The notes beneath the pieces were generated by a model. That model saw only the letters and a program-made list of their open reading frames with translations, had not been told where the DNA came from and searched no databases. From contig NZ_CP009571.1 in the NCBI RefSeq assembly GCF_000764535.1, positions 3,157,001-3,221,000 on the forward strand: a stretch of 64,000 bases of DNA, written 5' to 3'. Shown one piece after another: positions 18,395 to 28,300 of the stretch; the first letter of the stretch is position 1, and every line of letters begins with the position of its first letter. The position numbers were made by a program, and so were the translations under genes. The stretch is from Sphingomonas taxi (GTDB lineage: Bacteria; Pseudomonadota; Alphaproteobacteria; Sphingomonadales; Sphingomonadaceae).

Positions 18395-19996
18395 ATGGTA
18401 ACACGCAGAATGATTCTGACCCGGCTGGGTATGGCCGGGGGATTGGGCGCGACGTTCGGCGCGATGCAGGCATTGGGGCTCGCCGGCACCGCGCAGGCAC
18501 AGGACATGAGCGACCTCGTACCGACGCTGGGACGCGGGCGGCACGTCGTGGTGCTGGGCGCCGGCATCGCCGGCCTGACCTCCGCCTACGAACTCGAACA
18601 GGCCGGTTTCCTCGTCACGTTGCTCGAAGCACGCAAACGGGTCGGCGGACGGGCGTGGACGGTGCGCGACGGCGACAAAATCGAGATGAACGGCGAGGAG
18701 ACGCAAACCGCCAAATTCTCGGACGGCGTCTATTTCAACGCCGGACCGGCGCGTATCCCCAGTTTTCACCAGGGACTGCTCGGCTACGCCAAGAAGTTCG
18801 ACGTGCCGCTCGAAGTCGAGGTCAATTCCAGCCGCTCCGCCTATGTCATGGCGGATGACGGATCCAAGATCCGCATGCGGACCGCGATCAACGATATGCG
18901 CGGCCGGATCGCCGAACTGCTCGCGAAGGCGATCCGCAAGGGGTCGCTCGACACCGAACTGACCGCGGTCGACCGCGAGAAGCTGCTGCCGTTCATCAAG
19001 GCCTATGGCGACCTCGGCGAGGATGGGTCGTTCGCGGGAACCGAACGCTCCGGCTTCGGTTCGGCGCCCGGCGCGGGCGTTACCTTCGCCTCGCCGTCGA
19101 CGGCGATGCCGCTCGACCAGCTGCTGGCCAATCAGCGGCTGCCGATGACCCTGTTCGAAGACAATCTCTACATGCAGGCGACGATGTTCGAGCCGGTCGG
19201 CGGCATGGACCGGATCCATGCGGCGATGGACAATGCGCTGCGGCGTCCGGCGTTGCGCGGCGCCGAGGTCACGCGCATCCGCCAGCGCAGCGGCGATGTC
19301 GAGGTGGTCTATCGCGACACCGCGAGCGGCGCGGTCGAAACGGTCGTGGCGGACTATCTGATCTGCACCATCCCCTTCCCTGTGCTCGCCAAGATCGACA
19401 CCAACTTCTCGACCAAGCTCAAGACGACGATCGCCAACGTCCAATATGATTATTCGAACAAGGTCGCGTTCGAAAGTCCGCGCTTCTGGGAGCGCGAGCA
19501 GATCTACGGCGGCATATCGTTCGTCGGCGGGCCGACGACGCTGATCTGGTATCCGTCCGCCGGGTTGCACAGCGAACGCGGCATGCTGCTCGGTTGCTAT
19601 TCCTCCGGGCCGACCGCAGCGGAGTTCCAGAAGCGGCCGATCGCCGAACAGATCGCCTTCTCCCGCGGCGTCATCGACAAGCTCCATCCCGGGCATGGCG
19701 CCGATCTGGTCAACGGCCTCGCGGTCAATTGGCACAAGATTCCCTATAGTCTCGGGCCGTGGCCGGACTGGAATGCGGGCAGCGCCAACGGCCGACAGGA
19801 AGGCCATATCGACACCGCCGCATTCCGCCTGCTGCAGGCACCGGAGGGGCGGGTCTATTTCGCCAGCGCTGCGCTCAGCCAGACGCCGGGCTGGCAGGAG
19901 GGCGGCATCCAGTCGGCGCGGGCGCAGGTGCTTGCACTTGCCCGCCGCGTGACCGCGGAGGCGCTCGTCACCCCAGCCGGTCGGCGCGCGGCATGA
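18395..19996 (+). CDS. Flavin monoamine / L-amino-acid oxidase, Tat-exported
   Basis: This 533-residue FAD-dependent amine oxidase begins with a twin-arginine signal (TRRMILTRLG, then a hydrophobic stretch to AQAQ at 33-36), so it is folded in the cytoplasm and exported. The dinucleotide-binding motif GAGIAG lies at 55-60, with the ribose-binding Glu at 78 followed by GGRAW. The C-terminal FAD motif ends in PGWQEGGIQSA. Such enzymes oxidise amines or amino acids to imines, releasing hydrogen peroxide. A TonB-dependent receptor and an exported RidA-like protein follow on the same strand. The substrate is unknown. Confidence 0.88.
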   Translation: MVTRRMILTRLGMAGGLGATFGAMQALGLAGTAQAQDMSDLVPTLGRGRHVVVLGAGIAGLTSAYELEQAGFLVTLLEARKRVGGRAWTVRDGDKIEMNGEETQTAKFSDGVYFNAGPARIPSFHQGLLGYAKKFDVPLEVEVNSSRSAYVMADDGSKIRMRTAINDMRGRIAELLAKAIRKGSLDTELTAVDREKLLPFIKAYGDLGEDGSFAGTERSGFGSAPGAGVTFASPSTAMPLDQLLANQRLPMTLFEDNLYMQATMFEPVGGMDRIHAAMDNALRRPALRGAEVTRIRQRSGDVEVVYRDTASGAVETVVADYLICTIPFPVLAKIDTNFSTKLKTTIANVQYDYSNKVAFESPRFWEREQIYGGISFVGGPTTLIWYPSAGLHSERGMLLGCYSSGPTAAEFQKRPIAEQIAFSRGVIDKLHPGHGADLVNGLAVNWHKIPYSLGPWPDWNAGSANGRQEGHIDTAAFRLLQAPEGRVYFASAALSQTPGWQEGGIQSARAQVLALARRVTAEALVTPAGRRAA

Positions 19997-20362
19997 CGGT
20001 CGTCGCGCCGGCGCCGGCTTTTGCGGCGCTCCACTGTGCGGGCGAGCCCTTCGAGGGTGGACACGATTACCGCGCGACCGCCAGGTAGATGCCGATCCGC
20101 GGCATGACCGCGGCGTTTCCTGACCTCACGACCAAAGCTTTGTTGTGAAAATGCATCACATTCATCCTGTTGAACTATAGAATTAATCGAACATGACGAA
20201 TCTGTTGCAAACAACAGATAAATGTAAAAACTGAACGAGTTAGCAAATCTATCGCTAAACATCCCGGAACAACGGTTCCGGGAGCGGGGTAACGCGTGCC
20301 TAGATCAAAGATTATCGGGATGAGGATGGCGAGGCTGACCTGAAAAAATTTGGGGGCTGACC
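19997..20362. promoter_or_regulatory. Upstream region of the TonB-dependent receptor
   Basis: This 366-base gap is clearly AT-rich from about 20130 to 20260. It holds the second copy of the motif shared with the amine oxidase region (20194-20209), the inverted repeat CTGTTG-caaa-CAACAG (20202-20217), and a hairpin CCCGGAAC-aacg-GTTCCGGG (20263-20282) in the presumed leader. The ribosome binding site TTTGGGGG precedes the ATG at 20363. Confidence 0.55.
20194..20209 (+). promoter_or_regulatory. Candidate operator, second copy
   Basis: TGACGAATCTGTTGCA matches the copy upstream of the amine oxidase at 13 of 16 positions and overlaps the inverted repeat CTGTTG/CAACAG. The position fits a regulator or activator site of the receptor promoter. 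Confidence 0.45.
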
Positions 20363-22942
20363 ATGAGTTTCTATATCGGAACGTCACGTGCCGCGATCGC
20401 GGCCATGCTCTTCATCGCTCACGCGACCGCGGCGAACGGTCAAACGCTGACCCCGATCGCGACGCCGGTCGAACCGACGCCGTCGCCGCTCGCCGACGGC
20501 GAACCGCAGCAGGACAATAGCGACATCATCGTCACCGGCACGCGCGCCGGCGGCATCACCGCCGCGGAAAGCGCCGCGCCGATCAAGGTGCTCGATGCCG
20601 ACGCGCTGAGCCATGTCGGCCAGCCCAACCTCAACCAGGTGCTCACTCAGCTGGTGCCGTCGTTCACCGCGCAGGCGTTCGGCGGCGACACCGCCAATCT
20701 CACGCTGTCGGCACGGCTGCGCGGGCTCAGCCCCAACCACACGTTGGTGCTGGTCAACGGCAAGCGCCGACACGGCACGTCGAACCTCGCCGTGCTCGGC
20801 GGCCCGTATCAGGGCGCCGCGACCGCCGACCTCGACCTGATCAGCCCGTCATCGATCAAGCGGATCGAGGTGCTGGAGGACGGTGCCGCCGCGCAATATG
20901 GCTCGGACGCGATCGCCGGCGTCATCAACATCATCCTCAAGGACGACAAGGAAGGGGGCGACGGTTATGTCACCGCCGGCAAGAACTACGACGTCGGCGG
21001 CGAGACCTATGCCGGCACCTTGCACGTCGCCACCAAGATCGGCGACTCCGGCTACCTCAACATCACCGCCTTCCATCGCTTCCACGACTTCACCCAGATC
21101 GGCGGTCTCGATCGCCGCGTCACCGATCGCAACGGCAACCTGCTCACCAGCACCTCCAGCCCGTCGCTGAGCGCGATCCAGCAGCAGCTCTACCCGGGGA
21201 TGGACCGCTTCCCTTATGTCAACCGCATCAACGGCGACGCCCAATCGCGGCTGACCAACCTGCAATACAACACCGCCTATGATTTCGGCGGCGGCGAGAT
21301 CTACAGCTTCGGCACCTATTCGAAGCGGATCGCCAGCGCCTATGAGAACGTGCGCGTGCCGACCCGCGTGTCGCGCACCGTCGCCGGAGTGACGACCTAT
21401 TTCGACCCCGAAGGCGACACGCCGGTCAACGGCTTCAGCCCGCGCGAGAAGATCCGCGAGGACGATATGGCGTTCACCGGCGGCATCCGCGGCATGGTGG
21501 ACGGCTTCCATTATGATCTGTCGACGACCTTCGGCCAGGACAAGAACGCGATCTACACCGTCGATTCCGCCAATGCCTCGCTCTATGCCGACACCGGCTT
21601 CACGCCGACCAGCTTCTACGACGGCTTCTTCAAATCGACCGAATTCACCGTCAACGCCGACATCACGCACGAGATCGACGCCGGCCTCGCCACCCCGATC
21701 AACCTCGCCTTCGGCGGGGAATATCGCAAGAACGTCTACCAGATCGGCTCGGGCGATCCGGCGTCGATCTACAAGGAGGGCGGTCAATCCTATCCGGGCT
21801 TCCGCCCGTCGGACGCGGGCGTCAACGGACGGGAATCCGCTGCGGGCTATGTCGATATCGCCGCCAATCCGATCGACGGCCTCAAGCTCGACGTCGCCGG
21901 CCGCTACGAACATTATTCCGATTTCGGCAGCAAGTTCATCTACAAGGGCACCGGCCGCTACGACTTCTCGCCGGCCTTCGCGCTCCGCGGCACCTTCTCG
22001 ACGGGGTTCCGCGCACCCACGCTCGCCGAATCCTATTATTCAGCGACCAACGTCTCGCCGACCGCCGCCTTCGTGCAACTGCCCGCCAATTCGGCGGCGG
22101 CCAAGCTGATCGGCTTCCAGAACCTCAAGCCGGAGAAATCGACCAATTATTCGCTCGGCACGGTCATCCGTCCCGTCGACCGGCTGACCATCACGCTCGA
22201 CGCCTATCAGGTGAAGATCCGCGACCGCATCCTGGGTACCGGCTCGATCTACGGCAGCGGCGGTGCGGTCAACTTCCCGATCGTGACCCAGGCGATCATC
22301 GCCAACGGCAACGTGCTCGATCCGACCGTCAGCCAGACCGGCATCAACATCTTCACCAACGGCGCCAACACCCGCACCCGCGGCGTCGATCTGGTGGTGA
22401 GCTACGCCACCGATTTCGGGGATTACGGCAAGGCGAACTGGACGATCTCGGGCAATTACAACGAGACGAAGCTCACCAAGTTGATCGCCGCCCCCGCCGC
22501 GCTGACCAATCCCGCCACCGGCACGGCCATTCCGCTGTTCGACGCCGGCGCGCAGAGCAACATCGAAACCGCGTCGCCCAAGGTGAAGGTGATCACCTCG
22601 GTCCTCTACTCGATCGACAAATTCTCGGCGACGCTGCGCGGCACGGTCTACGGCAAGAGTTCGGCCAAACTGACCCCCGATGGCGGCACCTATTACGAAC
22701 AGACGATCGGCACCGCGTTCATCGGCGATATCGAATTGAACTACGACATCACGCCCGATCTGGGCCTGGCGCTGGGTGCCAACAACGTCTTCAACAAGCG
22801 GCCGCCGACCGTGCCGCTGGTCCCCGGCACCACCAATGCGACGCTGGTGAACGGCGGCAACGTCCTCGACGCACCGCTGACCTTCAGCCCCTACGGCATC
22901 AACGGCGGCTATTATTACGCGCGCCTCAACGTATCGTTCTGA
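20363..22942 (+). CDS. TonB-dependent outer-membrane receptor
   Basis: This 859-residue receptor has a signal peptide (about 1-27), a short N-terminal linker and then the TonB-box-like stretch DIIVTGTR near 54-61. A plug domain covers about 65-190 (VGQPNLNQVLTQLVPSF, VLEDGAAAQYGSDAIAGVINI), followed by a 22-strand barrel ending in the aromatic C-terminus YARLNVSF. It imports a substrate across the outer membrane with energy from TonB-ExbBD. It lies between an exported amine oxidase and an exported RidA-like protein, so the ligand may be an amine or amino-acid-like compound; this is inference from context. Confidence 0.92.
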   Translation: MSFYIGTSRAAIAAMLFIAHATAANGQTLTPIATPVEPTPSPLADGEPQQDNSDIIVTGTRAGGITAAESAAPIKVLDADALSHVGQPNLNQVLTQLVPSFTAQAFGGDTANLTLSARLRGLSPNHTLVLVNGKRRHGTSNLAVLGGPYQGAATADLDLISPSSIKRIEVLEDGAAAQYGSDAIAGVINIILKDDKEGGDGYVTAGKNYDVGGETYAGTLHVATKIGDSGYLNITAFHRFHDFTQIGGLDRRVTDRNGNLLTSTSSPSLSAIQQQLYPGMDRFPYVNRINGDAQSRLTNLQYNTAYDFGGGEIYSFGTYSKRIASAYENVRVPTRVSRTVAGVTTYFDPEGDTPVNGFSPREKIREDDMAFTGGIRGMVDGFHYDLSTTFGQDKNAIYTVDSANASLYADTGFTPTSFYDGFFKSTEFTVNADITHEIDAGLATPINLAFGGEYRKNVYQIGSGDPASIYKEGGQSYPGFRPSDAGVNGRESAAGYVDIAANPIDGLKLDVAGRYEHYSDFGSKFIYKGTGRYDFSPAFALRGTFSTGFRAPTLAESYYSATNVSPTAAFVQLPANSAAAKLIGFQNLKPEKSTNYSLGTVIRPVDRLTITLDAYQVKIRDRILGTGSIYGSGGAVNFPIVTQAIIANGNVLDPTVSQTGINIFTNGANTRTRGVDLVVSYATDFGDYGKANWTISGNYNETKLTKLIAAPAALTNPATGTAIPLFDAGAQSNIETASPKVKVITSVLYSIDKFSATLRGTVYGKSSAKLTPDGGTYYEQTIGTAFIGDIELNYDITPDLGLALGANNVFNKRPPTVPLVPGTTNATLVNGGNVLDAPLTFSPYGINGGYYYARLNVSF

Positions 22943-22960
22943 CACGAGGATAATGGGAGA

Positions 22961-23470
22961 ATGGCTTTGAAGACGCGCATCATGGGGGCCGCGCTCGCCG
23001 CGGCCGCCCTCCTGACCACGCCGGCGGCGGCGCAGACCGTCGTCAAACACGCCAGCACGCCGGCGGGGCTGATCCTGCAATCGGTGACGGTGAAGCCCGG
23101 CGCGACCACGCTGTACCTCAGCGGCCAGTTGGCCGCACCGCTCGACCCCACGAAGAAGGTGCCGCCCGCCCAACTCAGCATCGCCGACTTCGGCGACACC
23201 AGGACGCAGACGCTGAGCGTACTCGGCAAGATCAAGGCGATCCTGGCCGAACATGGCTTTGCGATGCGCGACATCGTCAAACTCACCGTCTTCGTCGCCG
23301 GCGATCCCAAATTGAGTGGCAAAATGGATTTCGCCGGCATGAACGATGGCTTCAAACAATATTTCGGGACCGCGGAGAACCCGACCACCGTTGCGCGCTC
23401 GACGATCCAGGTCGCGGCCTTGGCAGGGCCGGCCTATCTCGTCGAAATCGAAGCAACGGCGGCGAAGTGA
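22961..23470 (+). CDS. Exported RidA/YjgF-family protein
   Basis: This 169-residue protein has a clear signal peptide (ALAAAALLTTPAAAQ, cleavage near 25) followed by a RidA fold. The catalytic-type arginine is present at 146 (TVARSTIQVA) and the C-terminal VEIEA block at 161-165. RidA enzymes hydrolyse reactive enamines and imines to keto products and ammonia; most are cytoplasmic. It starts 18 bases after the receptor stop with GGGAG upstream, so it is co-transcribed. It could clear the imines made by the exported amine oxidase two genes upstream. Confidence 0.85.
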   Translation: MALKTRIMGAALAAAALLTTPAAAQTVVKHASTPAGLILQSVTVKPGATTLYLSGQLAAPLDPTKKVPPAQLSIADFGDTRTQTLSVLGKIKAILAEHGFAMRDIVKLTVFVAGDPKLSGKMDFAGMNDGFKQYFGTAENPTTVARSTIQVAALAGPAYLVEIEATAAK

Positions 23471-23541
23471 ACACTGCCGCACATGCCGATGCGTGACACG
23501 ACAAAGCCGTCCCTCGGGCCGCTTTTTGCGGGTTCGTTCGC

Positions 23542-24435
23542 CTAGCGGATGAAGTCGAGGAACGCGCGCAGCGGCGGCGGGACGAGGCGGCGGCCGGAAT
23601 AATAAAGGAAGGGGCCGGAGAAGGGCTGCCACCATTCCTCCAGCACGGGGACGAGCGTGCCCCGGTCGAGGTGCGGGCGCAGCCAGTCCTCGAAGAGATG
23701 GACGACACCGCTCCCCGCCGCCGCCATATCGACGATGAGGTCGATCGCGCCGCCGACGCTGGCGATCAGCGGTCCCTGCGGCTCGATCCGGACGATGTCG
23801 CCGGCGCGCTCGAACTCCCACGGGCTGGTCGTCGCACCGCTGCTGAAGCGGCCGCGCAGACAGGCATGGCCGAGCAGGTCACGCGGATGCGTCGGCCGAC
23901 CGCGGGCGTCGAGATAGGCGGGGGCGGCGGCGGTCGCGAACCGCTGGATGCGCGGGCCGATCGGCACCGCGATCATATCCTGTTCGAGCCGCTCGTCGTA
24001 GCGGATGCCGGCGTCGCAGCCCGAGGCGACCATGTCGACGAAGCCGTCCTCGGCGACGATCTCGACGTGGATGTCGGGATAGGCGGCGAGGAAGGCGGGC
24101 AGGATCGCGGGCAGCACCAGCCGCGCCGCGCTGACCGGCACGTTGAGCCGCAGCGTACCGGCCGGACGGTCGCGGAGCAGATGGACCATGTCGAGCGCCG
24201 CCGCGACCTCGCCAAGCGCCGGCGTCAGCCGTTCGATCAGCCGCGACCCGGCCTCGGTCGGCGTGACGCTGCGCGTCGTACGGTGGAACAGGCGAACGCC
24301 GAGCCGCGCCTCGAGCCGCCGCACCGCCTCGCTCAGCGTCGATGCGCTGGATCCCGTCGCGCGCGCCGCATCGCGAAACCCGCGTGCGCGCGCGACGGCG
24401 AGGAACGCGTTGAGGTCGGCGAGATCTGCCATCAT
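23542..24435 (-). CDS. LysR-family transcriptional regulator
   Basis: The protein has about 297 residues if started at the ATG at 24435; an ATG 33 bases earlier is also in frame. An N-terminal winged helix-turn-helix (DLNAFLAVARARGFRDAARA, then STLSEAVRRLEARLG) is followed by a periplasmic-binding-like effector domain (about 90-290). It is divergent from the aldo/keto reductase gene, the usual layout for a LysR regulator and its target. The effector is unknown. Confidence 0.88.
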   Translation of the reverse strand: MMADLADLNAFLAVARARGFRDAARATGSSASTLSEAVRRLEARLGVRLFHRTTRSVTPTEAGSRLIERLTPALGEVAAALDMVHLLRDRPAGTLRLNVPVSAARLVLPAILPAFLAAYPDIHVEIVAEDGFVDMVASGCDAGIRYDERLEQDMIAVPIGPRIQRFATAAAPAYLDARGRPTHPRDLLGHACLRGRFSSGATTSPWEFERAGDIVRIEPQGPLIASVGGAIDLIVDMAAAGSGVVHLFEDWLRPHLDRGTLVPVLEEWWQPFSGPFLYYSGRRLVPPPLRAFLDFIR

Positions 24436-24525
24436 CGTTCGGTTTTCCGCACAGCCCGTCCCGATCATGCCGGCTTATCGCCGTGATCCGCAACGCTTAA
24501 CTCGCGGCAGAGCAAGGAGACGGAC

Positions 24526-25386
24526 ATGACCAACCAGACCTATCCCCTCGGCCAGCGCAACGTGAAGCGGCTCGGCTATGGCGCAATGCAGCTCGCCGGC
24601 CCCGGCGTCTTCGGGCCGCCGCGCGATCGCGACGAGGCGCTCGCGGTGCTGCGCGCCGCGGTGGCGGCGGGCGTCGACCATATCGATACCAGCGACTTCT
24701 ACGGCCCGCACGTCACCAACCAGCTCATCCGCGAGGCGCTGTCGCCCTATCCGCAGGATCTGGTGATCGTCACCAAGATCGGCGCGCGGCGCGGCGCGGA
24801 CGGATCGTGGCTGCCGGCCTTCGCCCGCGACGAACTGGTCGCGGCGGTCGAGGACAATCTGCGCAACCTCGGACGCGAGACGCTCGACGTCGTCAACCTG
24901 CGGCTGATGTTCGATGCGCATGGCCCGGCGGAAGGCTCGCTCGCCGCGCCGCTCGCCGTCGTCGCCGATCTCCAGCGGCAGGGGCTGGTGCGACAGATCG
25001 GGATCAGCAACGTCACGCCGGCACAGATCGAGGAGGCGCGCGGCATCGCCGAGATCGTCTGCGTGCAGAATCAGTATAATCTCGCCCACCGCGACGACGA
25101 TGCGGTGATCGATATGCTGGCGGCGGCGGGCATCGCTTACGTGCCGTTCTTCCCGCTCGGCGGCTTCAGCCCGCTCCAGTCCGCGGCCTTGTCGGCAGTG
25201 GCGACCGAGCTGTCGGCGACACCGATGCAGGTCGCGCTCGCCTGGCTGTTGCAGCGCTCGCCCAACATCCTGCTGATCCCCGGCACGTCGTCGCGCGCGC
25301 ATCTGCACGAAAATCTGGCGGCGGCGGTGCTCGTCCTGCCCGAGGCGGCGATCGCCACGCTCGATGCGATTGGCCGACCCGCCTAA
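24526..25386 (+). CDS. Aldo/keto reductase
   Basis: This 286-residue NADPH-dependent oxidoreductase is a TIM barrel. D54 and Y59 (DTSDFYG) and K84 (VTKIG) of the catalytic tetrad are present. The usual histidine is replaced by N124 (DVVNLR), as in the YdbC-like subgroup of the family. The C-terminal NADP-binding block is visible (IPGTSSRAHLHENL). It likely reduces an aldehyde or ketone under control of the divergent LysR protein. AAGGAG lies about 7 nt before the start. Confidence 0.88.
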   Translation: MTNQTYPLGQRNVKRLGYGAMQLAGPGVFGPPRDRDEALAVLRAAVAAGVDHIDTSDFYGPHVTNQLIREALSPYPQDLVIVTKIGARRGADGSWLPAFARDELVAAVEDNLRNLGRETLDVVNLRLMFDAHGPAEGSLAAPLAVVADLQRQGLVRQIGISNVTPAQIEEARGIAEIVCVQNQYNLAHRDDDAVIDMLAAAGIAYVPFFPLGGFSPLQSAALSAVATELSATPMQVALAWLLQRSPNILLIPGTSSRAHLHENLAAAVLVLPEAAIATLDAIGRPA

Positions 25387-28300
25387 TCGCCGGCGATCGG
25401 CGTGCCCTCGATCATCCCGCGGATGCGGGCGGTGAGCGCGTCGATCGCGAAGGGCTTGGTAATCATCTGCATGCCGGGTTCGAGGAAGCCGTTGGCGATC
25501 GTCGCATTTTCGGCATAGCCGGTCATGAACAGCACCTTCAGCTCGGGGCGCTGCTGGCGCGCGGCATCGGCGACCTGGCGGCCGTTGAGGCCGGGCAGGC
25601 CGATGTCGGTGACGAGCAGGTCGACGCGCATGCCGGACTGGAGCAGCTTCAGCCCGGCAGGGCCGTCCGCGGCCTCGACCGCGCGATAGCCGAGGTCGCG
25701 CAGAACCTCGACGACGAGGTCGCGCACCGCCGTCTCGTCCTCGACGACCAGCACCGTTTCGCCCGCGCCGCGATGCGCGTCATCCGGCACAGCGAGGATC
25801 GCGTCGGGGGCGTCCGCCTCACCATGGTGGCGCGGCAGATATACTTTGATCGCGGTGCCGCGGCCGAGCTCGGAATAGATGCGGACATGGCCCTCCGATT
25901 GACGGGCGAAACCGTAGATCATCGACAGCCCCAGGCCGGTGCCTTGGCCGATCGGCTTGGTGGTGAAGAAGGGTTCGAAGGCGCGTGCGATCGTCTCGGG
26001 CGCCATGCCGGCGCCGGTGTCGGTGACGCAGACGCAGACATAGTCGCCTGCGCCGACCTCGCGCTGCTGCGCGACATAGGCCGCGTCCAGCTGCGCGTTG
26101 CACGTCTCGATGGTCAGCGTGCCGCCGTCGGGCATCGCGTCGCGCGCGTTGATCGCGAGGTTGAGGATCGCGCTTTCGAGCTGGTGCGGATCGCAGCGCG
26201 TCCGCCACAGCCCGACCGCGCCGACCATCTCGAGCGCGATGCTCTCGCCGATCGTGCGGCGGAGCAGTTCCTCCATGCCGGCGACCAGCCGGTTGGCGTC
26301 GACCGCCTTGGGGTCGAGCGGCTGGCGGCGGGAGAAAGCGAGCAGCCGATGGGTCAGCGCCGCGGCGCGATTGGCGGAGGTGATCGCGGCGGTGGCATAG
26401 CGTTCGACCTTGTCGGTCTCGCCGCGCGCGAGGCGCCGCTGCAGCAGGTCGAGCGAGCCGATGACTCCGGTCAGCAGATTGTTGAAATCATGCGCGATCC
26501 CGCCGGTGAGCTGCCCGACCGCCTCCATCTTCTGCGCCTGACGCAACTGCTCCTCAGCCTGTGCCAACGCCGCCGCCTGTGCCTTTTCGGCGGTGACGTT
26601 GCGGCCGGAGGCATAGGTCATGTCGCCGGCCGGCGCCGCCACCCAGGCGATCCAGCGGATCGAGCCGTCCTTGTGGCGATAGCGGTTCTCGACATCCGCC
26701 TTGCCGCCCGCGGCGGCACGGCGATAGGCGCCGATCGTCTCGTCATGATCCTCGGCGACGATGAAGTCGCTGACGTGGTGGCCGACCAGCTCGTCGGCGG
26801 CATAGCCGAGCATCCGCGTCCACGCCGGATTGGCGCGGCGGATCACCCCGGCGGCATCCATCACCAGCATCAGGTCGGGCGACGTCTCCCACATCCGGTC
26901 ACGCTCGGCGGTGCGTTCGGTGACCTCGTCGCCCAGCCGTTCGTTGAGCCGCTGCAACGCCTCCTCGGCGGCGCGACGGGCGGAGATGTCGTTGAACAGC
27001 ACGGCGACGCGGCGATCGGCGGGGGCGCCGACGCGGAAGGCCGCGATGTCGAACCAGCGGCCGAGCGCCGCCGACCCCTGTTCGAACCGGATCGGTTCAC
27101 CACTGACGGCGACGCGGCCGTAGATCTCATACCAATGCTCCTCGAGCTCGGGCATCGATTCGCGCAGCCAGCGGCCGTGGATCGCCGCGGTGAAACCGGT
27201 CTGGCGGTAGAAGGCGGGATTGGCTTCGACGACGCGATAGTCGGTCGGGGTGTCGGCGGTGCCCGGTGCGACCTCGACGACGCAGAAGCCCGATTCGATC
27301 GATTCGAACAGCGTGCGATAGCGCGCCTCGCTATCGGCGAGCCGCCGCTCCGCCTCGCGCCGATCGTGGATGTCGATCACCGAGCCGATATAGCCGAGAA
27401 AGACGCCATCCGGCCCGAAGCGCGGCGAGGCGGCGTCGATCGCCCAATGATAGCTGCCGTCGGCATGGCGCAGCCGATAGTCGAGGCGGAACGGCACGCG
27501 TGCCGCATGCGCCGCACGGAAGATACGCGCCGCCTCCGCCCGATCGTCGGGATGGGTGACGTCGAGCCAGCCGGCGCCCTGCGCCTCGGCGGGGGTCTGG
27601 CCGGTGAAATCGTACCAGCGGCGGTTGAGATAGGTGCAATGGCCGTCGTGATCGGTGACCCACATCATCACCGGCGCATGATCGGCCATGTTGCGGAAGC
27701 GCGCCTCGCTGTCGACCAGCTCGCTGCGGGTGCGCGCCAGTTCCTCCGCCTGGGTGCGGGCGCGCGTCTCGTCGCGCGCGATCTTGAGGAAGCCGCTGTG
27801 GCCGCCGTCGCGCTCGATGATCGGATGCGTCGAACCGGTCATGAACACGCGCGCGCCGTCGGCGCGCAGGTGCCAGCGCACGTCGGGCGCGCAGCCTTCG
27901 GCGGCGGCGGTGGCGCATTCGCGCGCGGGGACACCGGCGCGGCGATCCTCGGGCAGGAACAGATCGTCGATCGGCCGGCCGATCGCCTGCTGCTCGGTCC
28001 ATTCGAACGATGCCTCCGCGCCGGCGGACCAGCCGGTGATGCGGCGATCGGTGTCGGTGGTGACGATCGCATAATCGCGGGCGCTGTCGAGGATCAGCCG
28101 CAGCCGCTCCTCGCTGGCGCGCAACTGGTCGTAGCGGCGATCGCGCGCCTCGACCGCACGGCGGAGATCGAGCTGCGCCATCACCTGCCGCGAGAGGACG
28201 CGCAGCGTTTCCTGATGGAGATCGGTGAACGGGCGGACGCGATGGTCGAGCACGCACAGGGTGCCGATCGCCAGCCCGTCCTCGGTCTTGAGCAGCGCAC

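Noticed and set aside
22040..23821. A 593-codon minus-strand frame over the end of the TonB receptor and RidA
   Set aside because: It overlaps two well-supported plus-strand genes and has no recognisable domain.
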